Source of the DNA: Zymogenus sp964542895
GTDB taxonomy: Bacteria; Desulfobacterota; Zymogenia; Zymogenales; Zymogenaceae
Reading direction: 5' to 3'
Assembly: GCA_964542895.1 (NCBI GenBank)
Contig: CAZIWT010000002.1
Location: forward strand, 1 to 64,000
Length of the DNA stretch: 64,000 nt
Made by a program: the position numbers and the translations under genes. The notes under the pieces are model-generated. The model ran no database searches. It was not told where the DNA came from and saw nothing but the letters and a program-made list of their open reading frames with translations. Shown here in pieces: positions 49,539 to 57,720 of the stretch; positions within the stretch are counted from its first letter, which is position 1; each line of letters begins with the position of its first letter.

Positions 49539-50689
49539 TACCCTTTCCTGCGAAAAAAGATGCCGAAGAGAGATTTCAGGAGGTGGATCGTTCTCAAAAA
49601 ATAGAGTTTTACCATTTCCCCACGATCCGCAACCCTTCCCTGCTCCCTAAAAAGAATACTTCTTTCGGGGAAAAGCAACTCATTATAATAATAGAACTTT
49701 TTTCTTGAATTGTCAATATCTAAGCCCAATAGGATATCGCCGAACTGGAGGGAGCGCCTGCTCCCGATCGCCGCCGATATCAGCCTCCTCTCGATTGGGC
49801 CGGGCCTGAAACCGGAGACTTCGTTTGGCTTTAGGGGAAAACCGAACCGCTCCGTTATGATCCAGAGCATCTTCCCGACGACCTTTGACAATTTGCCGGA
49901 GGCTATCATCTCAAAGAGGAGATCGGTGGAAAACCTGTCGCCGAGGCATTCGATCACCCTCCCCACATCCATAAACCAGTAGTTCATAAGATAGGAGTGT
50001 TTCAGGGCGTGTTGGGCCGAGATTATTATTGTGTGGTAGGGATTGGGAGAAAGGTAATCGGCGTCCCCTATTTTAACTTTTTCGGCCGACGCGAATATCT
50101 CGTCTGTGGATAGGGTCGGGAGATACTCTCTCGCCCTTATCCTCCCCTCGTCGATTATCTCTGTGTGGAGGTCAAAGTAAAGAGAACCTTTCGACCAGTG
50201 GGCCGGGATTTCCCCCCCGGGTTCGGTCGTAAACGGCTCGTACCCCGCCCCTCTCAATATCTCGGATGCCTTCCTAATGTCGCATCGATAGACCAGAATA
50301 TCGGCGTCGGTGGTGGGCCTTATCCTGAAATCGTTGTAGTAGCGGTTGATGATGTCGTGACCCTTGATGAGGACCGCGTTTATCCCCCCATCATTGAACA
50401 GCTTGAATATCGCCTCGAGCTCCCGCTTCATCGCCATGTTCAACAACTCCGTACGGGCAAGCGTCGTCCTGGCCCTCTCAAACTCCGCCTCGTCGATAAG
50501 GGAGAGGAGCCCCCAGTCGGTCAGGGCAGAGATCAGTATCCCGAGGGAGCCCTTGTCCACGGTAAAGGGAACGAGGTCTTTCGGAAGCCTCTCAATTTGC
50601 GGGGTGGGCGCCGGGGTGTTCCCTCCCCAAGCCCATCGGCTTGCCAGGGCGAGCCCGATTATCTCGCTTGCACTTAGAGATAGAGCCAA
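49538..50689 (-). CDS. Nucleotidyltransferase-fold protein (NTP_transf_5 type) of the RiPP cluster
   Basis: A 383-residue protein. INAVLIKGHDIINRYYNDFRIRPTTDADILVYR (from residue 103) gives the KG and the T-D-A-D metal motif of the uncharacterised nucleotidyltransferase family common in RiPP clusters. Its product modification is not known; in the paeninodin-type lasso cluster a related gene accompanies an HPr-kinase-like gene, as here. The start is TTG at 50689, supported by GGAGG six bases upstream. It is the first gene of the cluster and overlaps the next by one base. Confidence 0.82.
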   Translation of the reverse strand: MALSLSASEIIGLALASRWAWGGNTPAPTPQIERLPKDLVPFTVDKGSLGILISALTDWGLLSLIDEAEFERARTTLARTELLNMAMKRELEAIFKLFNDGGINAVLIKGHDIINRYYNDFRIRPTTDADILVYRCDIRKASEILRGAGYEPFTTEPGGEIPAHWSKGSLYFDLHTEIIDEGRIRAREYLPTLSTDEIFASAEKVKIGDADYLSPNPYHTIIISAQHALKHSYLMNYWFMDVGRVIECLGDRFSTDLLFEMIASGKLSKVVGKMLWIITERFGFPLKPNEVSGFRPGPIERRLISAAIGSRRSLQFGDILLGLDIDNSRKKFYYYNELLFPERSILFREQGRVADRGEMVKLYFLRTIHLLKSLFGIFFRRKG

Positions 50690-50820
50690 CCGGAACCTCC
50701 ATTAAACATTACGAGTTGCCCACTAATATCTCAATACTATCAGAATCGAGCGGTAATTTGTGCTTTTATTTTGACTCTACACCAAAACCTCTTTAAGCCC
50801 CCAAAAAAACCACCCTATCG

Positions 50821-50850
50821 TTGACAAAGGAGCCTCAATAAAAGTATAAT
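50821..50850 (+). promoter_or_regulatory. Near-consensus sigma-70 promoter
   Basis: TTGACA (50821-50826), 18-base spacer, TATAAT (50845-50850), both perfect. It drives the acyl-CoA synthetase alpha-type gene 37 bases downstream. No equally good promoter is seen for the divergent RiPP cluster. Confidence 0.75.
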
Positions 50851-50886
50851 TCTTTAAAATGTTATAGTGGAACTGAAATCGATTTA

Positions 50887-52353
50887 ATGGTGATGAAAGT
50901 GAGAGCTGAACTTGAAGAGAGCGCCAAGGCGCTGAAAAAAATTTTGAACGCGAAGTCCCTGGCCGTGGTGGGGGCGTCCAACAGCTTTATGAATCCCGCC
51001 ACGAACCTCCTGGCCACAATACTCTCCAGCGGATACAAGGGGGAGGTCTACCCGATCCACCCGAAGGAGGATATCGCCCTGGGGCTCAAGGCATACCGGA
51101 GTGTCGTGGATATCCCCGGGGATGTGGACCTTGCCGTTATCGTTGTCTCCAACAGGATCGTCCCCAAAATACTGAAAGAGTGCGCCGAGAAGGGGATAAA
51201 GAGCGTCGTTGTCATAACGGCGGGATACAAGGAGATGGGAAAAGAGGGGGCAAAGCTCGAGGAGGAGCTTTTAAAGACCGCGAGGGAGCTCGGCATCCGG
51301 TTTACCGGCCCGAACTGCATCGGGATCATCAACACCCACAACGACCTCGACTGCTCCATGTTCTACTACGAGGGGGTCCCCGGCGGGGTTGGGCTCGTCT
51401 CACAGAGCGGGAGCTACATCACACAGCCGCTCCCCTATTTCTACAGGAGGGGAATAAACCTCTCCGGCGCGATAAGCGTGGGCAACCAGACCGACATAGA
51501 CATCGCCGACTGCCTGGCCTATTTCGTCGAAGATGACAAAACAAACGCCGTCGCCGCGTACATCGAGGGGATAGGGGACGGGGAGAAGTTCATCGAGGCG
51601 GCCCGCGCCTTAACTGCAAAGAAGCCTCTGGTCGCCCTATACGTCGGCGGGACGGAGGCGGGCTCCAGGGCCGGGAAGTCCCACACAGGAGCCGTGGCGA
51701 CCCCCGACCTCGTCATCGACGCGGTCTTCGCCCAGACGGGCGTGATAAGGGCAAAAGACGTCCAGGAGCTCTTCGACTTCGTCCACGCCCTCTCCCTCCA
51801 GCCGCTGCCGAAGGGGAGCCGCGCCGCCGTCATCACCAACTCCGGGGGGCCGGGGGTCTCCATGGTGGATGCCGCTGTGAGGCTGGGGCTCAGTGTGCCG
51901 GAGTTCTCGAAACCGTTTCAGAAAAAACTCAGGGAGATAAGCATCCACACGGCCCAGGTGGGAAACCCGGTCGATATGACGATGGACTTTGACATCAAAA
52001 AGCAGTTCATCGACATTACGAAGATGGTTATAGAGAGCGGGGAGGTGGATTCCATCCTCTTTTACGGCGTCTTCGGCGGGACCAACTTCGACAAGAAATT
52101 CGAGATCCTGGGGATAGCACAGGACGACCTGCGACTCGGCTATTACAAATATATTGATCAGGTGATCGAGGAGTTCAACGGGATAATAAAGTCCTTCGAC
52201 ATCCCCGTGGTAACGGCCTCCTTTACCGGCAGGGAGGAGCCGGCCGTTGCGAAGATGATCGAGAAGGGGATACCGATCTACTCCACGCCGGAGCGGGCTT
52301 CTGCGGCCCTGGCGGCCATGGCGAGATATGCCAGGTTCAGGGGGTTGTTTTAG
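50887..52353 (+). CDS. ADP-forming acyl-CoA synthetase, alpha-type (CoA-binding) protein
   Basis: A 488-residue protein of the NDP-forming acyl-CoA synthetase family. The N-terminal CoA-binding Rossmann domain (SLAVVGASNSFMNPA) is followed by succinyl-CoA-ligase-like domains with GPNCIGIINTHNDL, GLVSQSGSYITQPLPYF and the His region KSHTGAVATPD, the site expected for phosphohistidine. The ATP-grasp beta subunit is not fused and is not adjacent. Enzymes of this class make ATP from acyl-CoA in anaerobes. It has a near-consensus promoter and may be strongly expressed. Confidence 0.87.
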   Translation: MVMKVRAELEESAKALKKILNAKSLAVVGASNSFMNPATNLLATILSSGYKGEVYPIHPKEDIALGLKAYRSVVDIPGDVDLAVIVVSNRIVPKILKECAEKGIKSVVVITAGYKEMGKEGAKLEEELLKTARELGIRFTGPNCIGIINTHNDLDCSMFYYEGVPGGVGLVSQSGSYITQPLPYFYRRGINLSGAISVGNQTDIDIADCLAYFVEDDKTNAVAAYIEGIGDGEKFIEAARALTAKKPLVALYVGGTEAGSRAGKSHTGAVATPDLVIDAVFAQTGVIRAKDVQELFDFVHALSLQPLPKGSRAAVITNSGGPGVSMVDAAVRLGLSVPEFSKPFQKKLREISIHTAQVGNPVDMTMDFDIKKQFIDITKMVIESGEVDSILFYGVFGGTNFDKKFEILGIAQDDLRLGYYKYIDQVIEEFNGIIKSFDIPVVTASFTGREEPAVAKMIEKGIPIYSTPERASAALAAMARYARFRGLF

Positions 52354-52446
52354 AAATCTCGTTGGGGTTTTTCGGAGCCGGTTTTTTGTGGTTTGTATAA
52401 ACGATAGTAATATGATATTTTCTTAAAATCTGAGATTTTTAATATC

Positions 52447-53610
52447 ATGGAACTAGCATTTCGGGAACAAATACTCTTGTTCTTGGCTCTCCCCGTTTTG
52501 ATAGGCGGATTAATTGCATTAATTCTGTATAGGTTGTCAAAAAAACACCAAACTCAAGAGACCGATAGATTAATAGAAACGTTGAAGAAAGAAATTAAAC
52601 CGGTTCCAATCGTTTTGGTTCCAGAATTACAACCTGTAATAACTGAAGAAAAACGCCAAAGGATCGTTTCGCTGGTTCAATCTATAAGCAAACAGAAACT
52701 AATAGAGCTCTTCGACATCGAATTACTCATCAGGCTTGGTAATACAGAATACGAATTTAGTAACTATTCTGAGGCACTTAACTACTGTAACATGGCTCTT
52801 AAAAAGGCGAGAATTACTTCCAATAAATGGGCTATAGCAGCATGTCTTAATAATATTGGTCTTTTAGAATTCCATATGGATAAGTTGGATCTTGCCGAAA
52901 AAAATCTAATAGAAGCACAACACATTTCGAAGGAGATTAAAGATAGAAATATCGAAGCTAGCACTCTCGGAAACATCGGGCTTGTCTACAAGCATAAAGG
53001 AGACCTACGGGGTGCATTGAAACAATATAAGGAGTCCCTGTCAATATGCCGAAAAATCGGGAATAGACATGGAGAGGCAATCGGCTTGTTTAACATCGGG
53101 CGTGTCTACAAGAATATGGGAAACCTGAAAAAAGCATTGGAGCACTACGAAGATGCTCTGAATATAGACCAGGAGATCGGTTATAGGAAGGGAGAAGCAG
53201 ATAACCTTGGAGGCATAGGGAATGTCTACAGCGATATGAGAGATCTGAAAAGAGCTCTTAAGTACTTAGAAGAAGCTGTAGCAATTTATCGGGAGATCGG
53301 GCACAAGCGGGGAGAGGCATATGACCTCGGAAACATCGGTATTGTCTACATGACCAAAGGGAACTTGAAGAAGGCATTGAAACATTTTGAGAAGGCTCTA
53401 AATATCCACCAGGAAATCGAGTATAAAAAGGGTGAGGCGGCCGACCTCGCAAAAATTGGGATTGTCTACGGTATAAAAGGAAAGAAAGAAGAGGCACAGA
53501 AATATTTCAATGAAGCGCTGAAAATTCTTGAGGATTATAACCTTATTCATGAGAAAGACGTTATTTTGGGAGCAGTCAAATTAGTAGAAAACGGGCATAA
53601 CAAAAAATAA
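52447..53610 (+). CDS. Membrane-anchored TPR protein
   Basis: A 387-residue protein with one N-terminal membrane helix (ILLFLALPVLIGGLIALILY) and about six to seven kinesin-light-chain-like TPR units of 40 residues (GNLKKALEHYEDALNIDQEIG and similar), evenly spaced from about residue 95 to the end. It should be a cytosolic protein-interaction scaffold at the membrane. Base composition is clearly more AT-rich than its neighbours and codon use differs (many AAA, ATA, AAT), so recent acquisition is likely. No partner gene is evident. Confidence 0.85.
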   Translation: MELAFREQILLFLALPVLIGGLIALILYRLSKKHQTQETDRLIETLKKEIKPVPIVLVPELQPVITEEKRQRIVSLVQSISKQKLIELFDIELLIRLGNTEYEFSNYSEALNYCNMALKKARITSNKWAIAACLNNIGLLEFHMDKLDLAEKNLIEAQHISKEIKDRNIEASTLGNIGLVYKHKGDLRGALKQYKESLSICRKIGNRHGEAIGLFNIGRVYKNMGNLKKALEHYEDALNIDQEIGYRKGEADNLGGIGNVYSDMRDLKRALKYLEEAVAIYREIGHKRGEAYDLGNIGIVYMTKGNLKKALKHFEKALNIHQEIEYKKGEAADLAKIGIVYGIKGKKEEAQKYFNEALKILEDYNLIHEKDVILGAVKLVENGHNKK

Positions 53611-53681
53611 TCCAAATCACCTACTATTTAAACAAATCCTTCAAGACGGAAACCAAGAAGCCGAGAAAGGAACAAAATCCC

Positions 53682-53710
53682 TTGACAAAAAAGGAAGGGG
53701 ATGTTACTTT
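53682..53710 (+). promoter_or_regulatory. Promoter of the tRNA-Lys/tRNA-Leu pair
   Basis: TTGACA (53682-53687), 17-base spacer, TACTTT (53705-53710), 39 bases upstream of tRNA-Lys. Confidence 0.6.
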
Positions 53711-53748
53711 ATACGTTCAAGTTTTGGAAATATCAAACATAGTGGCGT

Positions 53749-53824
53749 GGGCTATTAGCTCAATTGGTAGAGCAACTGACTCTTAATCAGTAGGTCCTAG
53801 GTTCGATCCCTAGATAGCCCACCA
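53749..53824 (+). tRNA. tRNA-Lys (anticodon CTT)
   Basis: A complete cloverleaf. The acceptor GGGCTAT pairs with ATAGCCC, with discriminator A and encoded CCA. The anticodon stem ACTGA/TCAGT carries loop CTCTTAA, anticodon CTT. The T-arm is CTAGG-TTCGATC-CCTAG. Confidence 0.95.
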
Positions 53825-53860
53825 CTTTTGAAAATTCTTATAATCGGCGGATGGTCTCAC

Positions 53861-53873
53861 CTCTCGCAACAAA
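53861..53873 (+). repeat. Copy of the tRNA-Leu 3' end just upstream of tRNA-Leu
   Basis: CTCTCGCAACAAA differs at one base from CTCTCGCACCAAA at the tRNA-Leu 3' end (53949-53961). It would pair with the tRNA 5' acceptor strand GCGAGAG as a hairpin in the precursor RNA. It may be the remnant of a lost tandem tRNA-Leu. Confidence 0.6.
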
Positions 53874-53959
<86 letters not shown>

Positions 53960-54029
53960 AACAACCCACCTTATTCAATTTTTTAGCAATAATAGCCATA
54001 ATTCAAACAGTGTCGTAGGAGCTGACTTA

Positions 54030-55352
54030 ATGAAGGTAAGCGTTGAAGAAATAAGCCCGGTCAAGAAAAAAATCTCGGTCACCGTCAAGAAGGACGCCGT
54101 GAACGAGGAGTTCGAAAGGTCTTACAAATCGCTCGGCAAAAAGGCCAAGGTAAAGGGGTTCAGGCCCGGGAAGGTCCCCCTCCATATTCTGAAGCAGCAG
54201 TTCAAGGAGCAGGTGGAGGCGGACGCCACGGAAAACCTCTTCAAGAGCACCTACCCGGACGCCCTCACCGAGGTAAATATAAACCCGATCACGTATCCCG
54301 AGGTGGACACCAAAGGGGCGAAGGAGGATGAGGAGTTCGCCTACACTGCGACCGTGGAGATCATGCCGGAGGTTAAGGCAACGGGCTACAAAGACCTCGA
54401 GATAGAAAGGGAGAAGGTCGCGGTCTCCAAAAAGGAGATCGACGACGTGATAAAAAACTTCGCCAACTCCAACGCCACGCTGGAGACGGAGGAGAAGAAC
54501 CGCCCCGTTAAGAAGGACGATGTGGTAATGGTCGACTTCAAGGCCTCATCGGAGGGTGAGCCGATAGAGGGGGGCCAGCTGGAAAACTACCCCCTGGAGA
54601 TAGGGGCGGGGCTTCTGGGGGAGGAGTTCGACAAAAAGATTATCGGAGGCAAAAAGGACGAGGAGCTGGATTTTGAGATCGACTTCCCGGAAGACCACAG
54701 GATGGACATCTTCAAGGGTAAAAAGGTGAAGTTCGACGTCACGGTCAAGGAGATAAAGGTAAAGAAGGTACCGAAGATAGACGACGAGTTCGCAAAGGAT
54801 TTGGGTAGTTTCGAGTCGCTGAAGGAGCTGACGGAGGATGTCGGAAAGAGGCTCACGGAAAAGGAGGAGAATAGGGTCAAGGACGATTTCGAGAAGAGGA
54901 TAATGACAAAGCTCATCGAGCTGAATCCCTTCGAGGTCCCGGACGCCCTCGTGGAGTCGAGGAGCGTCGATCTTGTCAGGAACACCGAGATGAGGCTGAG
55001 AAGCCAGGGGATGTCCCTGGACGCCCTGGGGGGCGACCCGAAAAAGCTGATGGAGATGGTAAATCCCCAGGCCGTCTTCGACGTGAAGGCGAGGTTCATA
55101 ATTGAGGAGATAGCCAAGGCGGAGGGTATCGAGGCGACAAAGGAGGAGGCGGAAGAGAGACTGAAGGAGGACGCGGAGCGCTCCGGGATGAACTACGAGG
55201 AGCTTAAGGGCAGCTACGACCAAAACAACGCCTGGGGGGAGCTGATCTACGTGGTTCGCTCGGAAAAAACCCTTGATTTTCTCGCAAAGATTGTTAAAAT
55301 AAAAGAGGTGAAGAAAATCAAGTCGGAAGAGGGTGGCGGGCAGGAAATTTAA
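54030..55352 (+). CDS. tig: Trigger factor, ribosome-associated chaperone
   Basis: A 440-residue trigger factor. The ribosome-binding signature VKGFRPGKVPLHIL is in the N-terminal domain (residues 1-115), the FKBP-type prolyl isomerase domain spans about 150-245 (VDFKASSEGEPIEGG, GAGLLGEEFDKKI), and the rest is the helical substrate-binding cradle. It captures nascent chains at the exit tunnel. It heads the tig-clpP-clpX-lon run, a very common bacterial order. Confidence 0.96.
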   Translation: MKVSVEEISPVKKKISVTVKKDAVNEEFERSYKSLGKKAKVKGFRPGKVPLHILKQQFKEQVEADATENLFKSTYPDALTEVNINPITYPEVDTKGAKEDEEFAYTATVEIMPEVKATGYKDLEIEREKVAVSKKEIDDVIKNFANSNATLETEEKNRPVKKDDVVMVDFKASSEGEPIEGGQLENYPLEIGAGLLGEEFDKKIIGGKKDEELDFEIDFPEDHRMDIFKGKKVKFDVTVKEIKVKKVPKIDDEFAKDLGSFESLKELTEDVGKRLTEKEENRVKDDFEKRIMTKLIELNPFEVPDALVESRSVDLVRNTEMRLRSQGMSLDALGGDPKKLMEMVNPQAVFDVKARFIIEEIAKAEGIEATKEEAEERLKEDAERSGMNYEELKGSYDQNNAWGELIYVVRSEKTLDFLAKIVKIKEVKKIKSEEGGGQEI

Positions 55353-55530
55353 AGGGGGCTGGGGCAATATTATGGGATTGAACGGTGTGGGAGTGGTAAA
55401 AAACTGAGGGGGTTGGGCAATTTTTATAGGGGTTGGGACGAATTTTATAAGGTGGAGCAGTGTGGAAGTGGTGAGGGGCTGAGAGGATTGGATATCGGAT
55501 TTTATTCATATATCTGTAAGTTGTAAGTAA
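55353..55530. repeat. Imperfect 74-bp direct repeat of purine-rich DNA after tig
   Basis: GTGTGGGAGTGGT near 55385 and GTGTGGAAGTGGT near 55459 begin matching stretches that both run through CTGAG-GG-TTGG. The block is almost free of C. It resembles the shorter tract after clpP (56150-56200). Confidence 0.5.
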
Positions 55531-55564
55531 GATAGTATTGTAAGATATTTCGGGGATACAAGAG

Positions 55565-56149
55565 ATGCCGCTGATACCTATAGTTGTGGAACAGGACGGG
55601 AGGGGAGAGAGGGCCTTCGATATTTATTCGAGGCTCTTAAAAGACAGGATCATCTTCCTCGGCTCGACCATCAACGACGAGATCGCGAATATCGTGATCG
55701 CCCAGATGCTCTTTCTCGAGGCGGATGAACCGGACAAGGACATCTCCATCTACATCAACTCCCCCGGGGGAATAGTGACGGCGGGGCTTGCCATCTACGA
55801 CACCATGCAGTTTGTGAAGCCGAGCGTCTCCACGATCTGCGTAGGTCAGGCCGCATCGATGGGCGCGCTCATCCTGTCCGCCGGCACGAAGGGAAAGCGG
55901 CTCGCCCTCCCCCACTCGAGGATCCTGATTCACCAGCCGATGGGGGGATTTCAGGGGCAGGCATCGGATATCGACATCCAGGCGAGGGAGATATTGAGGA
56001 TGAAGGAGGAGCTCAACAACATCCTCGTAAAACACACCGGCCAGGATCCGGAGAAAATAAATGTAGACACCGACCGCGACTTTTTCATGAGCGGTCAACA
56101 GGCAAAGGAGTACGGTATCGTCGACGATGTCATCACGGTGCGCAAGTAA
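55565..56149 (+). CDS. clpP: ATP-dependent Clp protease proteolytic subunit
   Basis: A 194-residue serine peptidase that forms the 14-subunit chamber for ClpX or ClpA. The catalytic Ser is in VGQAASMGA, the His in HSRILIHQP, and the Asp follows in the TDRDFF region. DRIIFLGSTINDEIAN and YINSPGG are family marks. It lies between tig and clpX. Confidence 0.97.
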   Translation: MPLIPIVVEQDGRGERAFDIYSRLLKDRIIFLGSTINDEIANIVIAQMLFLEADEPDKDISIYINSPGGIVTAGLAIYDTMQFVKPSVSTICVGQAASMGALILSAGTKGKRLALPHSRILIHQPMGGFQGQASDIDIQAREILRMKEELNNILVKHTGQDPEKINVDTDRDFFMSGQQAKEYGIVDDVITVRK

Positions 56150-56249
56150 GATCGGGGGGTTGGAGCAGAATTTATGTGGGGAGAGGGAGGAGATGATAGG
56201 CTGTGGATGGCGAAAAGGGTATAGAGGTTGGCCGGTAGGTATGTTTATA

Positions 56250-56270
56250 TATCAACTAATAATATTGATA
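56250..56270. repeat. AT-rich inverted repeat upstream of clpX
   Basis: TATCAA and TTGATA flank nine bases. It lies about 125 bases before clpX, in an AT-rich stretch likely to hold the clpX promoter. An operator role is possible. Confidence 0.35.
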
Positions 56271-56392
56271 TCAAGGCAATATTGACAATAGAGTGACAAT
56301 AGGGTGATGGTGAAGGTGAAAAAAATATCAAAGTTTTTTTAAAATTGAATTAGATACCGGGATCAATCAGGGTTGAATCCGAAAGGATTAAA

Positions 56393-57640
56393 ATGAACGA
56401 ACATAAAGGAAAAGAGAAAAACGGCGGCATGATCTGCTCATTCTGCGGAAAGAGCCAGAGGGATGTCAAAAAGCTGATAGCCGGCCCCACGAGCTTTATC
56501 TGTGACGAGTGCGTTGAGCTCTGCAACGACATCATCGCCGAGGAATACGAGAGGGAGGAGCTTACAAAGACAAGCGCGGATATACCGAAGCCGGTTGAGA
56601 TCAAAGCCTTCCTGGACGAGTATGTGGTGGGTCAGCAGAGGGCCAAGAAGATCCTCGCCGTTGCCGTTCACAACCACTACAAGAGGATAGAGACGGACAC
56701 CAAGGGGAGCGACGTGGAGCTTCAGAAGAGCAACATTCTACTTCTCGGCCCCACCGGGTCCGGCAAGACGCTTCTCGCCCAGACGCTGGCGAAGTTTCTG
56801 AACGTCCCCTTCACGATAGCCGATGCGACGAGCCTTACTGAGGCGGGATACGTCGGCGAGGACGTGGAGAATATTATATTGAACCTCCTCCAGACGGCGG
56901 ACTACGACATCGAAAAGGCTTCCAAGGGGATCATCTACATCGACGAGGTGGACAAGATCTCCAAAAAGAGCGACAACCCCTCCATTACGAGGGACGTATC
57001 CGGAGAGGGAGTGCAGCAGGCCCTTTTGAAGATCATCGAGGGGACCATCGCGAACGTCCCGCCGAAGGGCGGAAGGAAGCATCCCCAGCAGGAGTTTCTC
57101 CCCGTAGATACGACAAACATCCTCTTTATATGCGGCGGGGCCTTTACCGGACTGGAAAAGATCGTGGAGAGGAGGATTCACTCCAAGTCCCTCGGTTTTT
57201 CGGCCGAGATAAAGACAAAAAAAGAGAGGGACCTGGGCGAGCTTCTGGCCAACGTCCAGCCGGAAGATCTCATAAAATACGGACTCATACCGGAGTTCGC
57301 CGGGAGGCTTCCGGCCATAGCCACGCTCACGGAGCTCTCCGAGGAGTCGTTGATCAAAATATTGCAGGAGCCGAAAAACGCCCTGGTCAAGCAGTATCAG
57401 AAGCTGTTCGAGCTTGAAAAGGTCAAGCTCAAGTTCACCGACGACTCCCTCTCGGCGATATCAAAGCTGGCAATGGAGAGGGGCTCCGGGGCGAGGGGGC
57501 TTCGATCGATTATGGAAAACATCATGGTCGACATCATGTACGAGATACCCTCACAAAAAAATATAAAGGAGTGCATTATCAACGAGGAAGTCGTTTTGAA
57601 TAAGGAAAACCCGATAATACTATATGAGAAATCGGCGTGA
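56393..57640 (+). CDS. clpX: ATP-dependent Clp protease ATP-binding subunit ClpX
   Basis: A 415-residue AAA+ unfoldase. The N-terminal zinc domain has CSFCGKSQRDVKKLIAGP and CDECVELC. Walker A is GPTGSGKTLLAQ, Walker B is IIYIDEVDKI, and IGF-like loop and sensor regions (GSGARGLRSIME) are in place. It unfolds tagged substrates and feeds ClpP, encoded just upstream. Confidence 0.97.
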   Translation: MNEHKGKEKNGGMICSFCGKSQRDVKKLIAGPTSFICDECVELCNDIIAEEYEREELTKTSADIPKPVEIKAFLDEYVVGQQRAKKILAVAVHNHYKRIETDTKGSDVELQKSNILLLGPTGSGKTLLAQTLAKFLNVPFTIADATSLTEAGYVGEDVENIILNLLQTADYDIEKASKGIIYIDEVDKISKKSDNPSITRDVSGEGVQQALLKIIEGTIANVPPKGGRKHPQQEFLPVDTTNILFICGGAFTGLEKIVERRIHSKSLGFSAEIKTKKERDLGELLANVQPEDLIKYGLIPEFAGRLPAIATLTELSEESLIKILQEPKNALVKQYQKLFELEKVKLKFTDDSLSAISKLAMERGSGARGLRSIMENIMVDIMYEIPSQKNIKECIINEEVVLNKENPIILYEKSA

Positions 57641-57720
57641 TTTCCGTTGGTTGATCTATCCTTTACAATTGGAGTCATTTAAACCATTTGAATTCTCAAG
57701 AAAAAAGGAGATTAAAATAG

